From NCBI RefSeq assembly GCF_025966695.1, contig NZ_JAOEIY010000005.1, positions 1 to 64,000 of the forward strand: a stretch of DNA of 64,000 nucleotides. The letters run 5' to 3'. Each line of letters starts with the position of its first letter. Within the stretch, counting starts at the first letter, position 1. The stretch is from Stutzerimonas sp. S1. Its GTDB lineage: Bacteria > Pseudomonadota > Gammaproteobacteria > Pseudomonadales > Pseudomonadaceae. Shown one piece after another: positions 52,592 through 64,000 of the stretch. Position numbers and translations under genes: made by a program. The notes below the pieces were generated by a model. The model searched no databases. It saw nothing but the letters and a program-made list of their open reading frames with translations, and was not told the origin of the DNA.

Positions 52592-54596
52592 GCGGCCCGC
52601 GGCCGCGCCGAGCGCCACTGGCCTGACAGCGGCCGCGCGCCCGTGTGGGATGCAGCCGGGCGCGACGCCGGTCTGGCTGCGTCCGAACCAACGAGGCGGG
52701 CGCTGGCCGCGGGCGATCTCCACCGTCTCGCTGAGCGGCAGCCTGCCGGAGAAGCTGCGGGCCATCGCTGCCGCCGGATTCGACGGCGTCGAGCTGTTCG
52801 AGAGCGACCTGCTGCACTACGCCGGTAGCCCCGGCGAGGTGGGCCGGTTGTGCACGGAACTGGGCCTCGCCGTCTCGCTGTTCGAGCCGTTCCGCGACTT
52901 CGAAGGCGGCCCGCGCGAGCGCCTGCAGCGCAATCTCGACCGCGCCGAACGCAAGTTCGATGTGATGCAGGCGCTGGGCACCGATCTGATGCTGGTGTGC
53001 AGCAATGTCCAGGCTGATGCATTCAGCGAGCCGGAGATTCTCACTGCCGACCTTGCGCTGCTCGCCGAGCGCGCCAGTGCGCGTGGCCTGCGGATCGGCT
53101 ACGAGGCGTTGGCCTGGGGGCGGCACGTGCGCACCTGGGGTCAGGCGTGGGCGCTGGTGCGTGGCGCCGACCACCCGGCGCTGGGCATCGTCCTCGACAG
53201 CTTCCATACCCTGGCACTGCGTGACGATCCCGCCGGGATTGCCGGGATTCCCGCCGAGAAAATCTTCTTCGTACAGCTGGCCGACGCGCCGATCCTGCCG
53301 ATGGATGTGCTGCAGTGGAGCCGGCACCATCGCTGCTTACCCGGCCAGGGCGAGTTCGATCTGCCGGGCTTCCTCGCGCCGATCCTGCGCAGCGGCTATC
53401 GCGGGCCGCTGTCGCTGGAGATCTTCAATGACGGCTTGCGTGCCGCGCCGCCGCGCGGAACCGCCGCGGACGGCCTGCGCGCGCTGCTCTATCTGGAGGA
53501 AAAGACCCGTCAGCACCTGGAACGGGAGGCTGTGCCGATGCCTGCCAGCGGGCTGTTCGCACCGCCGCCCGCGGCCCGCTACGCAGGGATCGAATTCCTC
53601 GAATTCGCCGTCGATCAGCCGCACGCCGAACGGCTGGGCAGCTGGCTCGAGCGCCTCGGTTTTGCCCGCGTTGGCGAGCACCGCTCCAAGGCAGTGCACC
53701 TCTACCGACAAGGCGGGGTGAACCTCGTACTGAATGCCGAGCCGCAGTCGTTCGCCCACGCTTACTTCGAGGCGCACGGCCCGTCGGTGTGCGCCGTGGC
53801 GCTGCAGCTCGATCAGGAGGCACCTGCGCTGGAGCGCGCCTGCGCCTTTCATGGAGAGCCTCATCTCGGGCTGATCGGTCCCGACGAGCGCGAAGTGCCG
53901 GCGGTACACGCACCGGACGGCAGCCTGATCTACCTGGTCGAGACGGGGGCGCCTGGGCAGAGTCTCTATGACGCCGACTTCCGGCTCGAGCCGCAGGCGC
54001 GCCAGCCGGGCGGACTGCTGCACATCGATCATCTGGCTACCGCACTGCCGGCCGATCGTCTCGCCAGCTGGGTGCTGTTCTATCGCAGCCTGTTCGATTT
54101 CGAGGCCGACGCCGAAGTGATCGTGCCGGACCCCTGCGGCCTGATGAGGAGTCGCGTCGTGCACAGCCGCTGCAACCGGCTGCGCCTGTCGCTGAACACC
54201 TCGCAGGACTGTGACACGGCGGTCGCCCGCGCGCTGTCGAGCTATCGCGGCGCGGGGGTGCACCATATCGCGTTCGCCTGTGCCGACATCTTCGCCGCGG
54301 CACGCCAGGCCTGCGAAGCCGGCGTGCCTCTGCTGCAGATTCCGCGCAATTACTACGACGATCTTGCCGCGCGCTTCGACCTCGACGAGCAGCTGCTGCA
54401 GGCGCTGGCGCAGTACAACGTGCTCTATGACCGCGACGCGCAGGGCGGTGAGCTGCTGCACCTCTACACCGAGCCGTTCGAGGGGCGTTTCTGCTTCGAA
54501 CTGCTGCAGCGGCGCCACGGTTACAGCGGCTATGGCAGCGCCAATATTGCTGTGTGGCTGGCGGCCCTGGCCGGACTTCGCGACGCGGTGGAGTAG
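52572..54596 (+). CDS. 3-dehydroshikimate dehydratase/HPPD-like fusion (QuiC-like)
   Basis: The 674-residue product resembles the QuiC1 fusion that converts 3-dehydroshikimate to protocatechuate. The N-terminal part (about 45-320) is a xylose-isomerase-like TIM barrel with ISTVSLSGSLPEKLRAIAAAGFDGVELFESDLL, GYEALAWGRHV, VLDSFHTLA, FFVQLADAP and LSLEIFND, giving the metal-binding Glu/Asp/His/Glu set. The C-terminal part (about 335-660) is two VOC modules like 4-hydroxyphenylpyruvate dioxygenase (YAGIEFLEFAVDQ; LLHIDHLATALP; GVHHIAFACADIF; ELLHLYTEPFEGRFCFELLQR). It starts inside the end of the A-PCP-TE gene, so the two are one unit. In this setting it could supply an aryl acid for adenylation. 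Confidence 0.88.
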   Translation: MIAPLSKRPAAAPSATGLTAAARPCGMQPGATPVWLRPNQRGGRWPRAISTVSLSGSLPEKLRAIAAAGFDGVELFESDLLHYAGSPGEVGRLCTELGLAVSLFEPFRDFEGGPRERLQRNLDRAERKFDVMQALGTDLMLVCSNVQADAFSEPEILTADLALLAERASARGLRIGYEALAWGRHVRTWGQAWALVRGADHPALGIVLDSFHTLALRDDPAGIAGIPAEKIFFVQLADAPILPMDVLQWSRHHRCLPGQGEFDLPGFLAPILRSGYRGPLSLEIFNDGLRAAPPRGTAADGLRALLYLEEKTRQHLEREAVPMPASGLFAPPPAARYAGIEFLEFAVDQPHAERLGSWLERLGFARVGEHRSKAVHLYRQGGVNLVLNAEPQSFAHAYFEAHGPSVCAVALQLDQEAPALERACAFHGEPHLGLIGPDEREVPAVHAPDGSLIYLVETGAPGQSLYDADFRLEPQARQPGGLLHIDHLATALPADRLASWVLFYRSLFDFEADAEVIVPDPCGLMRSRVVHSRCNRLRLSLNTSQDCDTAVARALSSYRGAGVHHIAFACADIFAAARQACEAGVPLLQIPRNYYDDLAARFDLDEQLLQALAQYNVLYDRDAQGGELLHLYTEPFEGRFCFELLQRRHGYSGYGSANIAVWLAALAGLRDAVE

Positions 54597-54720
54597 ACGC
54601 GGGCGATCGCCGGGCGTTGCTACGATTGGCGAGGCTGGGCAATCACGGATGGGGTGATATTATCCCGGCGCCTTGCCTATCAGCCTTTTTGCGCTCTGCC
54701 CGCGCTCCGCTGGAGCCCCT

Positions 54721-57228
54721 GTGTCCTCGACGAAAAGCCCGATCGGTCTGCGCCAATGGATCTGGCGCGCCTTCGTTCAGAGTGCCCTCATTCCGCTGGT
54801 TCTGGTGGAGACGGTGCTCATCGCCGTCTATCTGCTGACCAACAATGCCATCCGCGATGCGCAGATCGACTACCTGCGCGAAACCGCGCTGGCCGACCTG
54901 CAGGCATCCGTCAGCCTGGAAGCGCGGGTCATCGATGCGCAGCTGGAACAGGTCGCCGCAGTGACCGAGCTGTTTCGCAATCTGACCACCCAGGCGCTGC
55001 TCGACGACACCACGCCTGCCCCCGCGCGGCCGGCGCTGGCGCTGAATGCCTCCGGCGTACGCTACAGCCCGCGCGATGACGGCGGCGCGGCGGCCTTCTA
55101 TTCCGGCTCGACCAAGGCCACGCAGCAGGACCTGGCCAAGGTCGCCCGCCTGAACCGACTCGATCCGCTGATGATGGAGCTCAAGGCTCGCTTCCCGCTG
55201 ATCGCCAGCCTCTATTTCAACAGCTGGGACAGCTACAACCACATCTATCCCTGGTTCTCGACGCCAGACCAGTACCCGCATGACATGGTCATCCCCGACT
55301 ACAACTTCTATTACCTGGCCAATGCCGAGCACAACCCGTCGCGCGGGGTGGTGTGGACCGACGTCTACCTCGATCCCGCCGGCCACGGCTGGATGATGTC
55401 GGCCGTCGCGCCGGTGTATCGCGGCGATTTTCTCGAGGGTGTCAGCGGCATCGACATCACCGTCAGCGGCATCCTGCAGCAGATCGCCCAGCTGCACGTG
55501 CCCTGGAACGGCTACGCGCTGCTGGTCAGTCGCGACCTCGGCATCATGGCGTTGCCCAAGCCTGGCGAGGCGGACTTCGGCCTCGCCGAGCTGACCGAGC
55601 ATTCCTACGACGAGGCCGTGCGCCGCGAGATCTTCAAGCCCGAGGACTTCAAGCTGCAGCAGCGCGCCGAGACCCGTGAACTCGCCGCGGCGATCCGCAG
55701 CGCGCCGGCAGGCGTACGCAACATCGTGCTCGGTGGGCGGCCGCAGCTGGTGGCCTGGACCACCGTCGCGCAGACTGGCTGGCACCTGCTGGCGGTGGTG
55801 GACGAGGCGCAGGTGTTCGCCCAGACCAACTCGCTGGCCAGCCGCTACCAGCAGATCGGCTACCTGCTGATCGCCGGCCTGGCGCTGTTCTATCTGGTCT
55901 TCTTCGCCTTCATGTGGCTGCGTACCCGTCAGCTCAGCCGCGCGCTGCTGACGCCGATCGGTGGCATTTCACGGATGCTGGACGAGCTCGGTCAGGGTCG
56001 CTGGCAGCCGCCGCCGACCCGCTCGTCCATTCGCGAGCTCGACGACATGGCCCGTCATACCCTGACCATTGGCAACCAGCTGCAGACCAGCGAGACGCGC
56101 CGCCAGCAGACGCAGCGCCGGCTGGAGCTGGTGCTGGACTGCGCTACCGAAAGCCTCTGGGAGTTCGACCTGCAGAACAGTGTGCTGCAGTTGCGCGGGC
56201 GCATGCCGGGGCGCTTCGGCCTGCCGGCCGGAGCGCTGACCGGCGAACAGTTCCGCCAGCGCATCCATCCCGAGGACCTGCCGCGGGCGCTGGCGCAGTT
56301 GCAGAAAGTCCGACAGGGGGTGTCGCAGCGCTACGACGTCGAATACCGTTTTGCCGATGCGCTCGGCCAGTATCATTGGCTGCTCAGCCGCGGACGGGTG
56401 CTCGAACACGACCCGCACAACGGGCTGCCGCGGGTGCTGGCCGGTACGCATGTGGACATCGCCGCGCTCAAGCATGTCGAGGCCGAACTGCGCGCCGCCA
56501 GTACGCAGGCACTGGCGGCCAGCGAGGCGAAGACGCGTTTGCTGTCGGGCATCAGCCACGAGCTGCGCACCCCGCTGAACGCCATTCTCGGCTTCGCCCA
56601 GCTGATGCGCATGGACTGCGACGAGAACCAGTCCGAGGCGGCGGAATACCTCGACGAGATCCTCATCGCCAGCCGGCATCTGAACCAGATGCTCGGCGAC
56701 GTGCTCGAGTGGTCCGGACTCCAGGCCGAGGGCCAGCGGCTCGAACTCCAGCCGGTGGCGGTGCGTGAGCTGCTGCGCGAATGCGCCGAGCTGGTTTCGC
56801 TGGAAGCACGCCAGCGCGAGCTGCAACTCGAACTGCAGTTGCCCGAGGCCGACCTGCAGGTGTTGGCCGAACCGCGGCGCCTGCGCCAGGTGTTGCTCAA
56901 CCTGCTGTCCAATGCGATCAAGTACAACGTACCCGGCGGCGGCGTCATCCTGCGGGTGGAGACCAATGCCGAGAGCGTCCGCCTGCTGGTGGAGGACACC
57001 GGCCTGGGCATCGATCACGGACAGCAGGCGCAGGTGTTCGAACCCTTCCAGCGGCTGGGGCGGGAGAACAGCGTGATTCAGGGCACCGGCATCGGTCTGT
57101 CGCTGTGCCTGGAGTTCGCCCGCCTGATGAACGGGCAAATGGGCCTGCACAGCGAGGCAGGGGTCGGCAGCCGCTTCTGGATCGAGCTGGCGCGGGTGCC
57201 GCCCAGGCGGTCAGCCGGCGCCGAGTGA
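54721..57228 (+). CDS. Membrane sensor histidine kinase (dCache-HAMP-PAS)
   Basis: The 835-residue product has one membrane segment near the N-terminus (about 20-42), a periplasmic double-Cache sensor (about 45-375; SLYFNSWDSYNHIYPWFS, GVVWTDVYLDPAGHGWMMSAVAPVY), a second membrane segment (about 382-405), HAMP, PAS (about 470-590), a dimerisation helix with His613 in SGISHELRTPLNAILG, and a HATPase domain (LLNLLSNAIKYN, DTGLGID, GTGIGLSLC). GTG 54721 has GGAG upstream; an earlier ATG at 54673 is possible. No response regulator gene adjoins it. It follows the A-PCP-TE/QuiC-like unit by 124 bases and could control it. Confidence 0.9.
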   Translation: MSSTKSPIGLRQWIWRAFVQSALIPLVLVETVLIAVYLLTNNAIRDAQIDYLRETALADLQASVSLEARVIDAQLEQVAAVTELFRNLTTQALLDDTTPAPARPALALNASGVRYSPRDDGGAAAFYSGSTKATQQDLAKVARLNRLDPLMMELKARFPLIASLYFNSWDSYNHIYPWFSTPDQYPHDMVIPDYNFYYLANAEHNPSRGVVWTDVYLDPAGHGWMMSAVAPVYRGDFLEGVSGIDITVSGILQQIAQLHVPWNGYALLVSRDLGIMALPKPGEADFGLAELTEHSYDEAVRREIFKPEDFKLQQRAETRELAAAIRSAPAGVRNIVLGGRPQLVAWTTVAQTGWHLLAVVDEAQVFAQTNSLASRYQQIGYLLIAGLALFYLVFFAFMWLRTRQLSRALLTPIGGISRMLDELGQGRWQPPPTRSSIRELDDMARHTLTIGNQLQTSETRRQQTQRRLELVLDCATESLWEFDLQNSVLQLRGRMPGRFGLPAGALTGEQFRQRIHPEDLPRALAQLQKVRQGVSQRYDVEYRFADALGQYHWLLSRGRVLEHDPHNGLPRVLAGTHVDIAALKHVEAELRAASTQALAASEAKTRLLSGISHELRTPLNAILGFAQLMRMDCDENQSEAAEYLDEILIASRHLNQMLGDVLEWSGLQAEGQRLELQPVAVRELLRECAELVSLEARQRELQLELQLPEADLQVLAEPRRLRQVLLNLLSNAIKYNVPGGGVILRVETNAESVRLLVEDTGLGIDHGQQAQVFEPFQRLGRENSVIQGTGIGLSLCLEFARLMNGQMGLHSEAGVGSRFWIELARVPPRRSAGAE

Positions 57229-57253
57229 GCCGCCGGTGCCGCTCACTCGGCGC
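57218..57253. terminator. Bidirectional terminator spanning both convergent stop codons
   Basis: A perfect 13-bp inverted repeat (GCGCCGAGTGAGC and its complement, 10-base loop) contains the last codons and TGA stops of both the histidine kinase and the convergent asparaginase, which lie only 14 bases apart. There is no T-run on either side. Confidence 0.75.
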
Positions 57254-58235
57254 GCTCGCCGCACAGGTCCAGGGCAAACCAGTGCGCCACTTCGGCCGGC
57301 GTCAGTCCGGCGCCGAGCAGGGCGAACAGCTTGCCCAGCGCCGCTTCGCGGGTCATGCCGCCACCGCTGAGCAGTCCGCAGGCAGCCAGGCGGCTGCCGG
57401 CGCTATACAGGCCGAAATCCACGTGCCCCTGCGGACATTGGCTGATCGCCACCAGCACCACGCCGCGCGCCTGGGCTTCTGCCAGCGCCGCCAGTAATTC
57501 GGCATCGTCGGATGGCCCGGTGCCGCTGCCGTAGCATTCCAATACCAGCCCGCGCACCCCGCTGGCGAGCAGCGCCCGTAGCTGCGCGGCCTGCACGCCG
57601 GGGAACAGCGGCAGCACGGCAAGCGCCACCGGTTGACGCGGCTGGCGGTAGTCGATGGCGCTGGCAATCGCCGTTGCGCGGGGGCTTTGACGCCGCCGCG
57701 GCAGCTCGGTGAAGGCGTCGAGGCTGGCGGTGCCCAGTTTGCTGGCGCGCGTGCCGTGCAGCAGTTTGCCGTGGAAGTACAGCTGCACGCCGGTTACGGC
57801 ACCGGCCTGCAACGCCTGCAATGCACCGAACAGGTTGTCCCAGGCATCGCTGCCCGGCGCGCCGGCCGGCAGCATGGATCCGGTCAGCAGCACTGGCGCT
57901 GCCAGCCCCAGCAGCAGGAAGCTCAGCGCCGCGGCGCTGTAGGCCAGGGTATCGGTGCCGTGCAGCACCAGCACGGCATCGCAGCCGTCCGTTTCGATGC
58001 CCTGGCGGATGGCCGTTGCCATCGCCAGCCAGTTGCGCTGGTTCATGTTGGCGCTGTCGATCGGTGGCAGCAGTTCGCGGAACTGCCAGTCCGGCAGCTG
58101 CCGTTCGGGCTGCAGCGCCTGCTGCGCGCGCAGCCGCTCAGCGAAGCCGGACGCCGGCATCAGGCCGTCGGCGCTCTGCTGCATACCGATGGTGCCGCCG
58201 GTGTACAGCACCAGGATCTTTCTGGAAGCCGGCAT
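57243..58235 (-). CDS. ansA: Asparaginase
   Basis: The enzyme hydrolyses asparagine to aspartate and ammonia. The 330-residue product has the two active-site signatures, YTGGTIGM (Thr about 12-14) and VLHGTDTLAYSA, and the LLTGSMLP loop. No signal peptide is present, so this is the cytoplasmic type. It follows an amino-acid symporter gene on the same strand. The C-terminal half (PRRRQSPRATAIAS) is typical of the type I group. Confidence 0.93.
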   Translation of the reverse strand: MPASRKILVLYTGGTIGMQQSADGLMPASGFAERLRAQQALQPERQLPDWQFRELLPPIDSANMNQRNWLAMATAIRQGIETDGCDAVLVLHGTDTLAYSAAALSFLLLGLAAPVLLTGSMLPAGAPGSDAWDNLFGALQALQAGAVTGVQLYFHGKLLHGTRASKLGTASLDAFTELPRRRQSPRATAIASAIDYRQPRQPVALAVLPLFPGVQAAQLRALLASGVRGLVLECYGSGTGPSDDAELLAALAEAQARGVVLVAISQCPQGHVDFGLYSAGSRLAACGLLSGGGMTREAALGKLFALLGAGLTPAEVAHWFALDLCGERAE

Positions 58236-58253
58236 GGGATCTCCTCAAACGAA

Positions 58254-58275
58254 ACAGGGGGCTCGCGCCCCCTGT
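58254..58275 (-). terminator. Hairpin between the symporter and asparaginase genes
   Basis: A perfect 9-bp stem (ACAGGGGGC/GCCCCCTGT) with a 4-base loop starts 19 bases after the symporter stop. On the minus strand TTTCGTTTG follows, so it is a modest terminator that may allow read-through into ansA. Confidence 0.7.
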
Positions 58276-58293
58276 CGAGCAGCGAGCGGGTGC

Positions 58294-59730
<1,437 letters not shown>

Positions 59731-59880
59731 GGTGGAAGGTCTCTCTTGTTGTTTTGCGAGTAGACGAAGCGCAGGCGGGGAATGGTTGGCCAGGCGCGGT
59801 GGGTATTCAATTGCGCGGGTCGCGGCGAGTTGGCGCGAGTTGATGCTAAACTCGCGTCGCTCGCATCAGCGGAACGACCC

Positions 59881-60705
59881 ATGTACGACCATCTCGGCGA
59901 CAACCTCAAACTGCTCTGCAGCCACTACCGCTCGATCGCCGAGGTCTGTCGCAAGCTCGGCATCAACCGCGCCCAGTTCAACAAGTACCTCAGCGGGCAG
60001 AGCCGGCCGACGGCGCACAACCTCAAGCGCATCTGCGACTTCTTCGGCGTCGAAGGCTACGAACTGGGTCTACCCAGCGAGCAGTTCGCCCAGCTGATCG
60101 GCCTGCGCCGCCACGATCAGGAACGCATCGCCGCCAGCGATCCGCTGTTGGAGCTGTTCCAGCCGCTGCGCGACAACGCCAGCAACCAGCTCGCGCGCTA
60201 CTGCGGCTACTACTTTGAATACGCCAACTGCCTGTCGGTTCCGGGCCACATCCTGCTGTCGCTGGTGCACCTGCGTGAGGATCGCGGCAGCTACGTGTTC
60301 GAGCGTCAGGAACGCCAGGAGCTGTCGCGCGCCGACAACCCGCGGGCCGAGGATTGGGTGGCCCGCTGCCGCTACCTTGGCGCCGCCTTCTATCTGCAGG
60401 ACCGCTTGTTTCTCATCGACTACGAGTCGCTGACCGGCAACGAGATGAGCCAGACCATCCTGATTCCCAGCTTCAAGAGCCGCATCGGCCGCCTCAACGG
60501 CCTGAAGACCGGCGTCTCCAGCGGTGACCGCCGAACGCCGGCCTGCACCCGCGTGGTCTGGGAATACCTGGGCAGCGAGATCAACCGCGTCAACGCCTAC
60601 CGCCAGGTGATGCTCTACGCCGCGGACGACCCGCGCATCGACGACGACATCCGCCAGCGCCTGGCCGGGGCGCAGATTCGCGATGGGTTGTTCGAGATCG
60701 AGTAG
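59881..60705 (+). CDS. Xre-type helix-turn-helix regulator
   Basis: The 274-residue product has an N-terminal Xre helix-turn-helix (about 1-65; LKLLCSHYRSIAEVCRKLGINRAQFNKYLSGQSRPTAHNLKRICDFFGV) and a long C-terminal domain of unknown ligand (about 80-274). ATG 59881 is chosen because homology to the helix-turn-helix starts there; the ribosome site is weak (GGAACG). It diverges from the AGCS symporter gene, which it may regulate. Confidence 0.83.
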   Translation: MYDHLGDNLKLLCSHYRSIAEVCRKLGINRAQFNKYLSGQSRPTAHNLKRICDFFGVEGYELGLPSEQFAQLIGLRRHDQERIAASDPLLELFQPLRDNASNQLARYCGYYFEYANCLSVPGHILLSLVHLREDRGSYVFERQERQELSRADNPRAEDWVARCRYLGAAFYLQDRLFLIDYESLTGNEMSQTILIPSFKSRIGRLNGLKTGVSSGDRRTPACTRVVWEYLGSEINRVNAYRQVMLYAADDPRIDDDIRQRLAGAQIRDGLFEIE

Positions 60706-60869
60706 TAGCCGCCCATGGTTCATGCTCGCGCCAGGATGGCTGTGCGGGAACTGCGGGCGAATCGGCAGGGAATCAGGGGGGGATTAGGCTAACGTGCCGA
60801 CGTGAAGCCGCTTCGTGAGCCAAGGCTCAGCGTGGCGGTGATTGGGTTGTACGGTATCAGGGATGAAGC

Positions 60870-62024
60870 ATGCGCCTGTTGGTCTTGGTGTTCTTGGGTT
60901 TCGCGGTCGCACTATCCATCCGCGATGGTCTTGGACGCGTCACATCTCTCGTTGCGTCCATTCCTGAGCGGGGGCAGCTTGTTCAACGGCTAGTCGAGGT
61001 CGAAGGCCTCGATGCCCGATTGTTTTGCAGCTCGCTTCGCTATGGACGGAAAAGCTGTCGTTGGGAAATGGTCCTCCTCGTCGAGGATGGGCGCATCATT
61101 CGGTTGTTTCTGAAGCCCCTGCTGCAGTCTGGAGATGAGCGCTATGCGCTGTTACAGCCGGGGGACAAGTTGCGGTTGGGTTTGTCTGGCGATATCGCCT
61201 ACACCTTGGAACGCGTGAGCGCGGAAAATCCTTTGCCCGGTCTTGCGCCTAGTGTCACGTTGCTTGGCGAGGCCCAACTGCGTGAATGGCGAGCGGACAT
61301 TGTACGGCGTGGTTACCTGTGGCTCGCGGTGGACTTGGTTGTTCTGTTCTTCGCTTTTCGCACCCTTAAGCGAGTGCATCTGGCCGCAAGTGCTGTTCTA
61401 TGCCTGTCTTACACCGTGTTGCTTATGGTCGTTTCCGTCTGGGGTTGGCGTCCCGGCCCTCTACCGAAAGAACATGAACTGATCGACCAGCCGATTACCG
61501 CCGCAGCGGTTGGTACACGGCTAAGCTGTCGCGCTGCTCGGCTAGGTTCCCGGAGATATTGCGAGCCACAGCAATTCATCGCCGATTCTGATGGAAAGAT
61601 TTGGCCTATAGCCTATCCGGGCACGTCAGTACTGACACCCGAACGGGGGCGCGACTTACTTCTGGGGACCAGGTTCGATGTTGTCTATCGAATCAAGAAC
61701 GCTCCCAACGAGAGCAGCGAGCGCAACTGCAGCTTTCGTCAGCACCCGTTGTCGACAGAGCGAAAAATCGTCTGGATGTGCGATGACGATGCGGCTGAGC
61801 GATACGTCAGGGCAAGGGATCCTGTAAAGGCTCTGGTTGATCGGCGCCCGGGCATTTCGAAGTTGGATCCCCTGCCCTTTGAATGGACCCGGAGCGCCTA
61901 TCGCCAAGCTAGGGCAGCTCATAACGACATAGTGTTTTTTGGCATGCTTATCCCGTTGGGTGCGTGGCTGTTCTGGTTTCTCTACCGAAATGGCGTAAGC
62001 GTTGGGGTGAAAGGCGGGCGCTGA
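60870..62024 (+). CDS. Membrane protein of unknown function
   Basis: The 384-residue product has an N-terminal hydrophobic segment (about 1-16), two central membrane helices (about 148-165 and 171-192) and one near the C-terminus (about 355-376). The two soluble regions (about 20-145 and 195-350) each hold several cysteines (LFCSSLRYGRKSCRW; LSCRA, RYCEP, RNCSF, WMCDD), pointing to periplasmic disulphide-bonded domains. The two cysteine-containing starts (DARLFCSSLRYGRKSC and TRLSCRAARLGSRRYC) look related, so the protein may contain an internal duplication. Codon use and GC are lower than in its neighbours. I recognise no family. Confidence 0.75.
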   Translation: MRLLVLVFLGFAVALSIRDGLGRVTSLVASIPERGQLVQRLVEVEGLDARLFCSSLRYGRKSCRWEMVLLVEDGRIIRLFLKPLLQSGDERYALLQPGDKLRLGLSGDIAYTLERVSAENPLPGLAPSVTLLGEAQLREWRADIVRRGYLWLAVDLVVLFFAFRTLKRVHLAASAVLCLSYTVLLMVVSVWGWRPGPLPKEHELIDQPITAAAVGTRLSCRAARLGSRRYCEPQQFIADSDGKIWPIAYPGTSVLTPERGRDLLLGTRFDVVYRIKNAPNESSERNCSFRQHPLSTERKIVWMCDDDAAERYVRARDPVKALVDRRPGISKLDPLPFEWTRSAYRQARAAHNDIVFFGMLIPLGAWLFWFLYRNGVSVGVKGGR

Positions 62025-62107
62025 ACCTTTCAGTTGCCGTGGAACAGTCAGGAACCATGGCGCCCGTCACTGCAGCTCATCTACGCGATCAGGATGCGGC
62101 TAGATCT

Positions 62108-63532
<1,425 letters not shown>

Positions 63533-63704
63533 GAGGACTCTCATCCGGGACGTAAGCGGCAGTTGCCGCGACAGGCGCTAACATAAGGGCTGCAGCCGTT
63601 CGGCGGCCAATGCCGTTGTGCGCTGTCCCATGCTGGATCGGCATAATGATGGCTGTGACCTCGCTGCGGCGGCGAGCGTTATTGCAGGCGCCCGGGAGGT
63701 GGGC

Positions 63705-64000
63705 ATGAACATCGAAACCAAATGGCTGGAAGACCTAGTCGCGCTGGCGGCCACCCGCAGCTTTTCGCAGGCGGCGCAACGGCGCTTCGTCACCCAGCCG
63801 GCCTTCAGCCGGCGCATCCGCAGTCTGGAGAGCACGCTCGGGCTGACCTTGGTGAACCGCTCGCGTACCCCGGTGGAGCTGACCGAGGCCGGCCAGCTGT
63901 TCCTCGTCACCGCGCGCAGCATGGTCGAGCAGGTCGGTGAAGTGGTGCGCTACCTGCACAACCTCGAAGGCCAGCGCGGCGAGGTGCTGCAGATCGCCGC
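63705..64000 (+). CDS. LysR-family regulator (partial, runs off the window)
   Basis: The first 98 residues show a LysR winged helix: KWLEDLVALAATRSFSQAAQRRFVTQPAFSRRIRSLESTLGLTLVNRS. A GGGAGG ribosome site precedes ATG 63705. The gene diverges from aspA as in P. aeruginosa (PA5428/PA5429), so it may regulate aspartase. The effector domain lies outside the window. Confidence 0.85.
   Translation, partial: MNIETKWLEDLVALAATRSFSQAAQRRFVTQPAFSRRIRSLESTLGLTLVNRSRTPVELTEAGQLFLVTARSMVEQVGEVVRYLHNLEGQRGEVLQIA

Overview
This is a GC-rich pseudomonad chromosome segment. Gene content and order (uvrD, U32 peptidase, zwf, RpiR regulator, pycR, pycA/oadA, then aspA and its LysR neighbour; and fdnGHI-fdhE-selAB) match a Pseudomonas backbone. 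The ectABCD-ask cluster and the overall style point to Pseudomonas (Stutzerimonas) stutzeri or a close relative. This assignment rests on recognised gene families and remembered synteny; no database search was run.

Layout. 1-3607 is the right end of an inovirus (Pf4-like filamentous prophage). It holds the major coat protein, small structural/ssDNA-binding cistrons and an excisionase-like gene on the minus strand, divergent from a small repressor across an operator array, plus a 221-residue membrane cargo gene. The prophage ends inside a tRNA-Sec (selC) gene, of which only the 5' half is visible (3608-3649). Next comes the minus-strand selenoprotein operon fdnGHI-fdhE-selA-selB (12748 down to 3699), in which fdnG carries an in-frame UGA read as selenocysteine at 12158-12160. 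An AraC regulator divergent from an Ohr/OsmC protein and a secreted alpha/beta hydrolase follow, then a Tim44-like protein, an orphan TRAP binding protein, uvrD and a GGDEF/EAL protein.

23105-32150 is an orphan type VI secretion effector island in one orientation: a VgrG with an AT-richer C-terminal extension, a small membrane protein (candidate immunity), a DUF4123 adaptor, four tandem mosaic lipoproteins (candidate immunity) and a class-3 lipase effector. The first three junctions are ATGA stop/start overlaps. After the U32 peptidase (trhP/yegQ) and a YdcH-like protein comes the osmoprotectant operon ectA-ectB-ectC-ectD-ask (minus strand).

39539-48772 is central carbon metabolism: a zwf paralogue and a divergent HexR-like regulator, the LysR regulator PycR, two-subunit pyruvate carboxylase, and then a bicarbonate module (SbtA transporter, PII-like SbtB, beta-carbonic anhydrase) that could feed HCO3- to the carboxylase. 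49868-54596 is a compact candidate biosynthetic locus: an A-PCP-TE enzyme with a cysteine thioesterase nucleophile, overlapping a 3-dehydroshikimate dehydratase/HPPD-like fusion, followed by a sensor histidine kinase. The right end has asparaginase, an AGCS amino-acid symporter, a Xre-type regulator, an unknown membrane protein, aspartase and a partial LysR gene.

The best candidates for new biology are the A-PCP-TE/dehydroshikimate dehydratase pair, the evolved VgrG toxin-immunity region with its four-copy immunity array, and the interruption of tRNA-Sec by a filamentous prophage next to genes that depend on that tRNA.
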